DNA of 64,000 nucleotides. It comes from Aphanomyces cochlioides (taxonomy: Eukaryota > Oomycota > Saprolegniomycetes > Saprolegniales > Verrucalvaceae). Positions 29,371 to 39,650 of the stretch are shown piece after piece. Within the stretch, counting starts at the first letter, position 1. The number at the start of each line of letters is the position of its first letter. Made by a program: the position numbers and the translations under genes. The DNA is taken from contig JAHQRK010000008.1 in assembly GCA_019828595.1 (NCBI GenBank), positions 620,001-684,000 of the forward strand, in the 5' to 3' direction. The notes under the pieces are model-generated. The model was not told where the DNA came from. It did no database searches and saw nothing but the letters and a program-made list of their open reading frames with translations.

Positions 29371-31851
29371 ATGCTTCGATCGATCATCGCATTGACGGCG
29401 TTGACGATTGTCTGCGAAGGATTTATCTTTGGAAGGAACCTGAAGGCGAATGCAAATGTGACGGCTGTGCAATACACGGAAGCATTCCATGGCGTTGAAT
29501 CGGCTAATATCTCGCATTCATTCAATGTCATTTCGCAGGTAAGATTGGACATGTCTTTGACAGGGCATCGCACGACGAATGTCATAGATTCAACTGCAAA
29601 ACTTTGAATTCAAATACGATTCGATTCCAGGACGTCGGCAACTGGGAATTCTTGCATCCCCTGCGCACAAGAATTTACTTCCGGACGGAATTCATGTGTA
29701 TCCTGAAAGGCATGTCTTCACCCAGGTATTCGCACGATGCAACATCCAAAAAGTGATGATAGCTCTGCAGGACAAACGAAAGATTGCGATTCAAAATTTT
29801 TACGCGCTAGATAAGGATGCACTCTTTATGCACAACGTAGCAGCCACTCAAGTTGTGATCCGGCAACTGCACGATACCAAAGAAGTTGTGCGACGCCTGG
29901 AACGAGAGCTCGAGACAGCCCATATGCAGATTCAACTGCTTCAAGAACACCTCGAAAAAGAAGCATCTGCTGTATTGGTCGAGGAGCGCAAAATTGCTGA
30001 AGCTGCTGTTAAGAAAGTCGAGCTCGAGATTGAAAAGGCCAAAATCCAAGGTACATCCGTGGCTGCTTCTATGGTAAACGTCATTTGCTTGAATCTAGGA
30101 ATTGAAGAGAGAGAGACACTTGAGCTCAAGAAAGCTAATGATTTAGCGGTTGTGGACAAGGAGCATACGTTGCATACACAGCGCATCGAGTTTGAAGACG
30201 TCCAGCGCCGCGCTCAAAATAGAGAGCTCGTAGTGCAAAACTTCTATTTCGTGTCACGAAACTTTCTAGGTTGATTTGCAAGAAGCAGCTAATCAACGCA
30301 TGGAGCTGGAGCGGCGTAATACGGAAACAATTCTGAAAGAGAAACAATTAGCCGCTGACAAGGAACGGATGCTCTTGGAATATAATGCAACTCTTGAGAA
30401 GGCTGTAATTGACGCTGAGAGTCGTATCAAACAACAGCGCATGAACCAAGACATTGAGATGCAGCAACTCCAAGCACAGTAAGTTGAAGGCTCTCGACGA
30501 TCATGATATTCCCCGACCAATCTAGATTTGCGGCCGAAAAGGAAAAGATTCTCCTTGCACTGCAAGCCACGTTTGACAACTTGGGCAACGGGTTTCTTGT
30601 CTTGATCTCTGATGTTGAAAAACTATTGAACTTTGTTGGCACAGTTGTTGCCTTAGCATTTGGAATTTATTTTACGAGGGAAGGCATTCGTATCGGGGGT
30701 CGCATCATCGAGCAAAGGTACATCTCCCACATGAATTGTTTTGCTGAAGGCTCTGTAGGCTGGGTAAACCCTCTTTGGTTCGTGAAACGTCACGACAGAG
30801 TGGATTCTGGGGTTGGTGTATGAGCTGGTTCAGAACACCGGTGGGTTTGGAAAGCTTTGCAGACGTTGTGGTTCATGCGACGCTCGAAACAAGATTGTTA
30901 TCACTAGCCAAATCAACTCGAAATGCCGTGCGTAAAAAAGTTATGTCTTCTTATATTTATGCTGTATTGCTAGAGAAAACATGGCGCTCCTTACCGCCAC
31001 TTACTCTTGTATGGCCCACCTGGTACCGGGAAAACCATGGTGGCCAAACGCCTGGCAGCATCGTCAGGCATGGATTATGCCATTATGAGCGGTGGTGACG
31101 TCGTATGTTACTTACTCAGCTTGCAATTTGTTAAGATGAAATATTCTAGGGGCCCCTTGGTAGTGACGCCGTCACTGAATTACACGCGCTATTTCGATGG
31201 GCAAAAACATCTCCCCGAGGCATGACAGAACCTATGACATGGAATCTAGACTTTGTAGGCGTATTGATTTTTATCGATGAAGCCGAAGCATTTTTGGGAT
31301 GTCGTGCGACGCGGAAAACCCATATGAGTGAAGCGATGCGTAATGCACTAAACGCTTTGCTTTTTCACACGGTACGGACCCACAAATATCAAGTTGTAGA
31401 TATGTCGGGTATGTTTTTAGGGAACTCAATCAAAACAGTTTATGCTCGTCGTGGCAACGAATCGCCCAGAAGACTTGGATGCCGCTATCACAGACCGCAT
31501 GGACGATACATTGCTCTTTTCTCTACCAGAAGCGAACGAACGTCTTCGCCTCATGCATTTGTACTATAAAGGTTCACATACCATGCAACCACCAACCACG
31601 AAACTCATTTTGTCATAGAGTCCGTTGCTGCGTTGCCTGGCGCTGATACTTGCGTGAATGTACTCGACAAGTTTGGTAAAGCGACGGAGGGCATGAGCGG
31701 TCGTGAAATTGCCAAGATGATGCTCTATTTGGAAAACATGGCGTATGCCCAAGACACTGTTGGTGTCGATTCAGCATTAGTCGAACGTGTCATCCTTGAC
31801 AAGATTGAAGAGCACAAGCGAAAGATGGATTTGAGAGCGTACAAAGACTAA
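29371..31851 (+). CDS. ATAD3-type AAA+ ATPase with an N-terminal S74/MYRF chaperone-like segment
   Basis: About ten exons with 37-60-nt introns. Joined parts in order: a hydrophobic N-terminus ([20 protein letters not shown]); a segment [18 protein letters not shown]…LPDGIHV then [21 protein letters not shown], matching the back half of an intramolecular chaperone (S74/MYRF) domain without its catalytic Ser-Lys part; long coiled coil; a membrane segment [14 protein letters not shown] with the ATAD3 signature [12 protein letters not shown]; Walker [23 protein letters not shown]; Walker [11 protein letters not shown]; sensor [12 protein letters not shown]; and a C-terminal [17 protein letters not shown]3 proteins sit in the mitochondrial inner membrane and organise nucleoids and cristae. 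One intron near 31217 has a GC donor. The stop lies 5 bp from the stop of the convergent GPCR-PIPK gene. Confidence 0.85.
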
Positions 31852-31856
31852 AAAAA

Positions 31857-34330
31857 CTAGACACACGATGGCGTGTGCATGGCATCAAAGTTTGTTTCTG
31901 GAGATGACGCGATGACTGACGCTCGAGGAACAGGAGTTGTTTGTTTGAGGAGGGGAAACAGGTTGAGACTGGAACGTGGCGTGACGGGATCTACACTCAT
32001 AAACGTATCATTCAGCTGGAGCGAGGTGTCTTCCGACGACGAAAAGCCATCGTCATGGTTGCTTTCGCCTCCGGCTTGTTCCTCGTCAAGAATCGCTTGG
32101 AGATCACAAATGAGATCCCGCACGACTCGCTTTTGAAATCGCTCGGCGTATACTTTTGGATTTACAACGCTGATGCCATGTTTGTCTTGGCCGCACAAGT
32201 AGACTCGGACAAAATGCTCGATACGTTTGCGCAAATTCCATCGTTGGAGGATATCAATGAGTCCCATGAAGTACACGCCAGGGCCATAGACTTGTTCGAC
32301 ACCCATGCCACCATAATGCGCTTGGAATGGATTTGTTGTGTCGCCTCCTTCCACTAGAAATCCCATGAAGATATAAGAGGAATGGCAAATATGTACCATG
32401 AGGAGGACTCACGTGAAAAGTCCGATGGTGAATGCCGACAAGAAGCGAGGAGTCAATGCAGTTGATCTCTTTGAGAAATGTCGAGTCGGTCATGAGCTGC
32501 CTTGCGACTTGAGCAGCGACCGCTCGGGGCAACTTCAGTTGATGATTCCAGTTCAAATCCTTCCCAACATTGTCATACTGATGGCGCAGTTGGCCAAAAC
32601 TGCTCTCGACGTTGCAATACTGATCGTCTGAGCCCCCGATGATATATTCCTGGCTACAAAACTTACAAATGGCCGTAGTCCCTCGCGTCTTGCGTCCTTC
32701 AAGCCTTCCAACCCATGAACCCTAACGTTTTCGCCCAATTAATTCCACGCATATCAAGGGGAGCTACCTTGAGGTCGAATCGTTCGTGGATAGCAAGCCG
32801 CGTGTCAAAGACGCTCTGCATGACAATGAAGAAGACTGTTTTCCCATGCATGGTCAAAGCATGGCAGCCAAAGAACTTGGTCACAAACGTCGAAGGGTTG
32901 GCCGACATGAACGTGACATACTTGGGCAATATTTCAAGCAGAAAGTGAAGTTCTTCGTGGGTGAGCGTTTTGACGACATACTTTCGGTCTTGAGAAAAGT
33001 AAAAGAATGCCCCGGATTTGCCTTCGCTCACGCGTTCGTTGGTTGTTTCATGGAGCGAGTTGCGATAGCTTGCATTGGAGATGCCACCACAAGCACGAAG
33101 GAAGCGGAAAATATGGGGCGCGTAGTCATAGAAGAGAATTTTATCGTGTGTGTTGCCGGATATGAGCGGGATTTCTTCCACTTGGGTATATTTAATCCGT
33201 CGGTCGTTGGACGATGTTGTATTGCCATCGATTGCTTGGCGTTCCGCACGCTCAATGCTTTCACAAATACCTTGGGTCGTATACGTCAAGATTTCAACTC
33301 GCAATGCCCAATTGATGCTATTGTCATGCGGGGGCAAGTCGACGCGGCTACAAAACGGTGTCGAGCGACCGAATGAAGATGAGTTTTCGTACCCAAATTC
33401 GCGCAGTTGGCGGATGGTCTTGAGGATATTGGACGTCCTTGTCCAGATCAAACTGTGCACCATGCCTTTGGCCAGCAGCAAACACGACAGACACTTCCAA
33501 AGAAGGCATTTGTAGCTCGCATCAACCGAGACAAAGGTATAGATGGCTTACGCCACCAAAACCCCCGTCCAATAAAAGACAAAGCAGCCGACGTAGTACT
33601 TGAGATGGCGGTGCGTCCTACAAGATCAGTCGTAAGATGTAGATCCTCTAGCTGGTGCGGAAGGTACCGATCGCGGGAGGCGAGCGTATCAGGAAGGCCT
33701 TTGAGCAAGGTATTCCACGTGCGGAGAATTGCATACAGGGAAATGATATAGATGAGTAAAATGTACAATGCAAAGAAGAGGCCAGCAGGGGGCGCTGGCG
33801 TATGAAGCCTGAGTCCTGTCGACGCGAGATCCATCCAGCAAAAGCCAAACAAGGCAAAATGGCTGTCGCATTGTGAAATCGCAGCAAAGATCAAGCTACA
33901 AAGCATGATGAATCGACCCGAACTAAGCGATGAAATACCTCCAGAGACAAGCTGCGAGGTGATAAGTCTTCATTTGACCTTTAGATGTTGAGAAGGGATT
34001 CTTGAGCGCCAAGAGAAGATCGATCGCAAAGACGAGCATGTATGTTTCCTGGCCGGTGAGGAAAAAATCCACAATGAACGGCGCTCGATTGCACGACGAA
34101 GACACAGACCCCGCCTCGATCAAGTACAAAAATTGATAAACTGCGCCGTAGACGCTCATGCCAAACATGATGCCGGCTGGATGCTGGCGAAGCGCGGGCG
34201 CGTACAAGTAACTGGCAATCACGTACAGGCAGCCACAAAGCGATAAGACCGAAACGGCAGTCAAGAGCGCGGCTTGGCTATCCGTCGGCACGCAGTACGT
34301 GGCGTCGGGTGCGCTCGTTGGACTTGACAT
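31857..34330 (-). CDS. GPCR-PIPK (GK/RpkA-like): 7-TM receptor fused to phosphatidylinositol phosphate kinase
   Basis: A multi-exon gene. The N-terminal exon (from 34330) has helices such as ALLTAVSVLSLCGCLYVIASYL and further TM segments in the next exons (LFFALYILLIYIISLYAI; YVGCFVFYWTGVLV), separated by 44- and 50-nt introns that join in frame. The C-terminal kinase starts in 32699-33481: YAPHIFRFLRACGGIS, SGAFFYFSQDRKYVVKTL with the catalytic Lys, then FDLKGSWVGR across an intron, IDSSLLVGIH (usually MDYSLLVGIH), and the terminal MGLIDILQRWNLRK…YAERFQKRVV. The fusion is a known oomycete/Dictyostelium architecture that links a receptor to PIP2 synthesis at a membrane. The intron near 32395 does not join cleanly by eye (1-nt phase conflict). 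Its promoter probably lies in 34331-34480. Confidence 0.85.
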
Positions 34331-34538
34331 GCTTAGTGCGATATGCGGGTGCTGCTGCTGTGTATATCTCGCCGCAATCTCGGCAGTTGGTATTGTGTAA
34401 TAACCGTTTCATGAAACCGACAGTTACATTCTAAATTAGAAAAAGAACCTAATAAAAGAGCGTTTAAGAACGTTAAAGACAGTTCCTACTATAAGAAGTT
34501 GCTTCTTTCGACGATGGCAGCAGCGAGGGCGAGATCAA

Positions 34539-34970
34539 CTACTTCTTCCCGAGATGTTCACGAAGAAGTGCCTTCATTTCATCGTCGTAGTCGTCGTCCA
34601 CAACTGTCTTGGCTTGGCCAGGTCCATGGTTTGGGTATTTTTCCTACGACGATGTCAACTTCAGACCCGAGAGCGATAGAAAATCCACCTTGTATCGTTT
34701 CAACATGGCATTGTGCAAGTCCCGGAACGAAACTTTTTCACCTTCGGGTTGCTTGTACGTCAAGGGATTCATGCCTTTTGGGAATGGATCTTTTTCCTTT
34801 TTTCGATTGCGAGTGCCGTCACCTACATGGAAACCCATCAAATTTGCCGCTCCTATCAATTGAAGGACTCAGTACTCTTGGTCATGTCGTCTGTATTGAC
34901 TTCTTCGACATCGTCATCTTCGTCGTTACCATCGCTCTCTTCATCATCACCTTCGTCTTCTTCGTCTAAC
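34539..34970 (-). CDS. Unknown protein with acidic N-terminal part, spliced
   Basis: Minus-strand coding pieces: a highly acidic stretch (DEEDEGDDEESDGNDEDDD), a basic-to-mixed piece (NRKKEKDPFPKGMNPLTYKQ, then SFRDLHNAMLKRYK), and after a GTGGAT…CGTAG intron of 45 nt the C-terminus KYPNHGPGQAKTVV…MKALLREHLGKK with stop TAG at 34539-34541. The acidic start follows a possible acceptor (TTCGACAG), so exon 1 may lie in the AT-rich DNA around 35000. The acidic and basic blocks are typical of nuclear or nucleolar proteins, but no family is recognised. Confidence 0.45.
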
Positions 34971-35365
34971 AGATCCTGTCGAATCCAAATTGATATAATT
35001 TTAATTCTTTTTAAATATTTTTCAAACTCAATTTTTTTATAAATATTTTTAAAATATTGACCATGAAATAGTGTGAATATGATTTAAAATGCTTTAGGTA
35101 CCGGTATTTGGTATTTTCCAGGCGACGAAACACAGCCTCAAACAGAAAAGAGTCTCATGTTCTCACCTTTGGAGATTTATCCTACGTAGTAAAATTAGCA
35201 TATTGCATATTGGCTTACGACTCTTGCTCAGGAAGAGCTCCCGGCGCTCGGAATAAACCTGAAAATTGTAGTATAATACTACAATTTTCAATTTATTTTT
35301 ATTCTATTTTTAATATTTTCAGTATTTTCTGCACAAATATTGACCAATCCTCCGATTTGAAAAGG
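34971..35365. other. AT-rich intergenic region with a 31-bp palindrome
   Basis: Between the divergent acidic-protein and CCA-adding genes. A perfect inverted repeat centred at 35275 (35260-35290, arms TGAAAATTGTAGTAT) could be a regulatory site or cruciform. No open frame of note. Confidence 0.5.
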
Positions 35366-36781
35366 ATGTTTCGAGCAGGGTTGGCGCGCTACCGCGTCGT
35401 GCGGTCTTTCTCGAGCTTTGTCGAGCAAAGATTGATTTGACACCGGCAGAAGAGAAACTCTTCGAAGTTCTACAATTTATTCGCAAGAAATATGCGCCAA
35501 AGGCGACATTGCGCGTCGCTGGTGGATGGGTACGAGACAAAATGCTCGGAATTCCTAGCGACGACATTGATATTGCATTGGATACGATGACTGGAGAAGC
35601 GTTCGTCAAGGTAATGTTGGTGCAACTTGCTCATGAATCAGTAAACTTCTCGACGTAGATAATTCTTCATTTTCAAAACACAACAGGCGTACCTGTCAAG
35701 GGATTTTATATTGTGAAGAAGAACGCTGAGCAGTCCAAGCATCTTTCCTGCGCAGCAATCAAGATTTTAGGCCACGAGTTAGATTTCGTCCATTTACGCA
35801 ATGAAAGCTACAGTGATCCTACCTCACGAATCCCAACGCTTTCAGGTTTACTACCTCCATTCAGGCTACACATTAATGCGGTCTCACTAGAGACATTGGC
35901 CACGCCCAAGGAAGACGCAATGAGGCGAGATATCACAATAAACGCGCTCTTTTACAATTTATCCACGCGCTCGATTGAAGACTTCACTGGAAAGGCATGC
36001 AAAGACGCCATGAACTGGTTATTGACCAGGGAGTGTATAGGGATTAATCGACCTCGATCGTGGAGTTATTCGAACACCACTGGCCCCGAAGGAAACCTTT
36101 CTCGACGATCCTCTTCGTGTATTGCGAGCTGTTCGATTTGCCGCTCAGTATGATTTCAAACTCGATTCAGCTCTGCGCCAGGTAAATTTTGAATCAAAGA
36201 TACCTCATGTGCTAATGGAATCCGTAGGCAATTCAATCTGAGCGAGTCCAAGAAGCACTGACGAAGAAAGTTACTCGAGAAAGGATTGGACTTGAAGTGC
36301 GCAAGATGTTGTCTGGTGCAAATCCACACCAAGCCATGACACTCTTGAACCAAGCTCGCCTCGAAGCGATTGTGTTTCGATTCATGTCAGCCCCGTTGCC
36401 TTTATGTCCTCCATTCTCACTACAGACTATAGCTCTCAAGAAAATATTCCATCTGGATTATCTTTTCTCCAGTTTGTCCAAGCCAGCGAACGCAATCCAA
36501 GCCAGAATCAATTCGAAAAGGAACAATTCGACCCCAGGCATATGCTGGCGAGTTTTATGGCACATCCTCTGTCTAACGACGGCTCTGAAGCTGTAAATCA
36601 ATCCATCCAAGCCATGTTAATTATGTAGAACTCCATCTTTCACGAACTTCACCACTGATTGTACTTGTAGTGAAGTCCCAGTCGTCGAAGACGTCATGCT
36701 GGTCGAAGCAGCGCTTTCATACATTCGCCAGTCGCAAGAAATGGACAACCAAGCGAATAAACGCGTGACAGACGCCATCAA
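35366..36781 (+). pseudogene. CCA-adding tRNA nucleotidyltransferase, 3' end cut by the Polinton
   Basis: A spliced gene. After a short, possibly mitochondrial-targeting start (MFRAGLARYRVVRSFSSF, with an apparent 1-nt shift near 35432), the class II nucleotidyltransferase head follows: LRVAGGWVRDKMLG, DDIDIAL, then EQSKHLSCAAIKI, DFVHLRNESYSDPTSRIPT, TPKEDAMRRDITINALFYN and GVIRTPLAPKETFLDDPLRV, RERIGLEVRKML. These bind tRNA ends and add CCA in nucleus, cytosol and mitochondria. One intron (about 36000) has a GC donor; the last (48 nt, near 36618-36669) joins in frame to MLVEAALSYIRQSQEMDNQ. Coding stops at the first base of the Polinton (36782), so about the last tenth is missing or replaced. 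Whether another intact copy exists is not visible here. Confidence 0.8.
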
Positions 36782-36947
36782 AGTAAAAGTTGTTAAAGGT
36801 ATATCGTACCCTTTTTCAAAATCTACCAATGAGAAGCAACTATAAGCACCATCCATTAGCTAATGTGATAATAAGATTATTTCACACCAAAAGCATCTGA
36901 AAGCAACAATTACTTCTCAAGGGACAAAACACAAAATACACATTGCG
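36782..36947 (+). repeat. Polinton left terminal inverted repeat
   Basis: Starts AGTAAAAGTTGTTAAAGG. It shares with the right end the words TCGTA, ATTTCACACC, AAAGCATCT and TACTTCTCAAGGGACAAA in the same order. Directly preceded by CGCCATCAA of the CCA-adding gene, which is not a copy of the right-hand TCGCAT. Confidence 0.85.
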
Positions 36948-36961
36948 GCGGCAGCGGGTGG

Positions 36962-37916
36962 TTATTCAAATGCAACCGTAAGTGGAGCATAAAGATCAAT
37001 ATCCAATTGACGTGGAAAGTTGGGTGGCAAAGGACTGGTTGCAGGTAGCTGCAGGACTAGACGCGAATCCAATTGTATGACAGTGTTGGGCGGGGCAATC
37101 GGAAGAGGGATCATTTCCGGCAATTGGACGCCATGATGAACAACGTGATGCACTTTGTAGGACGGATTGTGAGGATCCAATTTAATGCAGATGATGTAAA
37201 CCACAGTGTCTACCATGGCCACTGGTTGGCCTTCCAATCAAGATTGGCCCAACTCTAGGACCACGCCACTTCCCATTTCACAGTGTGAAAGTTGCCCCAA
37301 TTGTCGAGACCAGGAGGCAACTGAACGTTGTATGGAAGCTGTGCAAGGACTCGACGGGGTATAAGACACAAATCTGGCTCGAGGCAGCGGATATTGGTTT
37401 GATACGCAGCTAAGGAGATCTTTACAAAGTCATCTTGAGTGTGGGTAGCATTATAGTTAGCAATCCCCAATCTCCACACATATGTTTCATGTTCTTGAGA
37501 CGGCAATTCAACAATGAAAATCTTCCCATCGATCCATTCCATGTTTTTCGACTTGAGTTCTGGTCTTCACTCGTAACAAAGGCTTCCCAATCACTTAGGG
37601 AAGCATCTCCCAAGTACACCATTCCCTTTTCGAGCTCTTTCTCCACGAGCTTCCAGTCGAGAGATTTGATCTTCTGATTGATCGAATGGATTGCCATCAA
37701 CTCACCTTGATTTGGTTCTGGAATGGCCGCAGTGGGTGCTGGAACGATCATTGTGTTCCAAGATGGTTTTTCTTCAATTCGAGGTTGCTTCGAATCAGTT
37801 GGTGTCGCGCTGTTGTTGGTTCGACTTCTCTTGGGGTTGCCTTCTTCGACTGTTGCATTGCTATGTTTGAGACCCTGCGCAGAGGGAACGCTGTCGTCGC
37901 CACGGACTGCGTCCAT
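36962..37916 (-). pseudogene. Uma2-like PD-(D/E)XK nuclease family gene, frameshifted
   Basis: Pieces in three frames: an N-terminal part with a Ser/Thr/Lys-rich linker (RGDDSVPS…PRIEEKPSW), a middle part DGKIFIVELPSQEHET…CLEPDLCLIPRRVL…DNWGNFHTVKWEVAWS, and a C-terminal part VDTVVYIICIKLDPHN…PPNTVIQLDSRLVLQLP. The order EPD, then KWEV, then LDWK, then a strand like VYIICIKL resembles the Uma2/DUF820 restriction-endonuclease fold that is abundant in oomycetes. The breaks (1 nt near 37543; stop and shift near 37205-37260) are shared with the other copy. The gene is GC-richer than the element and lies against the TIR, so it may be a captured host gene. Confidence 0.55.
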
Positions 37917-38366
37917 TCTGTGTCGGAAGTGCTAAAGTGAAGCTGCCCCCGTCTCTGCTTCAATCTGGCACACTTTCACCGGATAATAAATACTAGTATA
38001 CGGATGTTCAATCTATTCAAAAAGAATGAATGCTGCTGTGATTGCCGCGTCGGATCACCGCATTTGACGCAAGTAGTCTTAACGTCGTTTTTGATGGAGG
38101 CTGTGTTTGATGTAGCGAACATTTGGGAAAATGAACAAGAATATTGATGTCATCTTGAATTAAAAATAGAACATATCAAAATGGCGGTAATATAATTTTA
38201 CACCAATCGTTATGATAGAGAACTTGATAAACTCAATTCACTTGAATTATTATAGGAAATGCAGCATTTTGGCAAACGAAACCCAAACTCAAGAGAATAT
38301 GAAATTATACAGTTTATATATTTAATTAATTTTAAAATACCTATCGCGTATAGAATATATTAAAAA

Positions 38367-38675
38367 ATGGAATTAAATTTCGGAAAATACAAAACTAAGT
38401 CTATTCAAGAAGTTCTTGAAATTGACCAAAATTACTGTAAATGGTTATTAAATCAGGAAATGTTATTATCAAATAAACCTGAAATTAAATCATATTTAAC
38501 TGAAAAATTAAAGGATGCTGATTTATCGTATAAAATGCGATGGGGTAAGCATAATGGGTTAAATTTGAATAAGATCAAAGAAATCGATCCGAATTATATT
38601 AAATGGCTAAGATGTAATGAATATGTGAAAGACAATTGCCCAAAATTATTATCTGAGCTTGAAGCGTTAAAATAA
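38367..38675 (+). CDS. Two-repeat ExoX C-terminal-like protein
   Basis: 102 residues made of two related units: LNFGKYKTKSIQEVLEIDQN-YCKWLLNQ and MRWGKHNGLNLNKIKEIDPN-YIKWLRCNEY. Each has the FGKYKGxxIxEVxExDxxYxxWL pattern of the small domain at the C-terminus of exodeoxyribonuclease X and related viral or phage proteins (DUF3820-like). It probably assists nucleic-acid binding; the nuclease domain itself is absent. The frame is intact and identical in both IR-B copies, one of the few undamaged genes of the element. ATAGAATATAT lies 7 nt upstream of the ATG. Confidence 0.65.
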   Translation: MELNFGKYKTKSIQEVLEIDQNYCKWLLNQEMLLSNKPEIKSYLTEKLKDADLSYKMRWGKHNGLNLNKIKEIDPNYIKWLRCNEYVKDNCPKLLSELEALK

Positions 38676-38933
38676 ATTATTCGAAATCGCGATTATTTAA
38701 ATCGTGAAAATGGTCAAATATATCCATACAAAGCCTCAGTACTACGAGATCATGGTGGACTATTGAGGTTCAAAAGCGGGGCTCTCAAGAACAACGTTAC
38801 TTTGAGGAAACAGTTGACTTAGTTGATGTGTTGGAAGATTCAGACGACACTGCTACGACGGGATTGAGCTATGACAGTCATGAATAAACTAACGGTATCG
38901 CATCCTAATTTGTAATTCTCACTAATCGAAAAG
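38676..38933. other. GC-richer patch without an assignable gene
   Basis: Same as 18770-19026 in the other copy. Overlapping short frames (GALKNNVTLRKQ; VDLVDVLEDSDD) suggest a degraded host-derived fragment. Confidence 0.3.
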
Positions 38934-39594
38934 TCAACAGCGTCGACAATCCAAGCAAATTCTATTATTCTGTTTTGCGTATAAAAATAATATACAATAA
39001 ATTCCGCAATATTCTCTATACGTTGATTGAAATTGTTTTTGGTTATATTCTTTTATTCCCAATATTAATGGAGCTGGTTCACCCATACTATCGAAATATT
39101 CGTCATGATAAAGGGGAAGAAGTCCTTGGTCAGGGACTGCGGGACGTTCATATTCATCTCCTTCCACAGCTTCATCACCGGTCCAGCAGCTTGTGTGTGA
39201 ACGTGTGCACGGACAAATGCATCGACCGTCGCTCCGTCTGCTCTTTCACGGTATAGCTTGACGACGGAGACCTTTTCAGCCGCGTGTTGTTTGATCGGCT
39301 CGGTGATGATATAGAACGTCGCGCGGCCCTGTGGGTCGATGTACGTGCCAGAGTATTCCAAGTAGACGTGTTAATAATAAATAATAATAATGTTAATAAT
39401 AATAATGTATGATAAACACACACCCAATGGCCGACATTACTAGCATCTGATCTTAATAAAATTAAGTAATTTTTATTTTTTGGTAATGGCTTTTCTATTT
39501 CATCCAAATCAAATATTCTATCTAATTTAATATCCAATAAATCAGCTAATTCAATTAGCTGATGATCACTCGTAATTCCTTTTATCAGCTCCAT
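38934..39594 (-). pseudogene. Adenain-type cysteine protease split by insertion
   Basis: The reading starts at 39594 (MELIKGITSDHQLIELADLL), passes EKPLPKNKNYLILL, and reaches SNVGHWVCVYH with the catalytic His. It is then interrupted by 304 bp (39113-39416) and resumes with DEYFDSMGEPAP (Asp), YNQKQFQSTYREYCGIYC (Gln and Cys) and FLYAKQNN. The His-Asp-Gln-Cys order and total length of about 120 residues without the insert suit a minimal adenovirus-protease-like maturation enzyme of Polintons and virophages. The insert destroys the frame in both copies, so neither copy is active. ATGATAAA repeats flank the insert at 39105-39112 and 39409-39416. Confidence 0.8.
39113..39416. mobile_element. 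304-bp insertion in the protease gene, 8-bp duplication
   Basis: Counterpart of 18294-18597. GC-rich open sequence with a TAATAA-rich edge at about 39370-39405. Origin unknown. Confidence 0.6.
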
Positions 39595-39650
39595 TAAATA
39601 ATTTAAAAATAATCTTATCTGTGGCTGTATATAATTAATAAAATATAATG

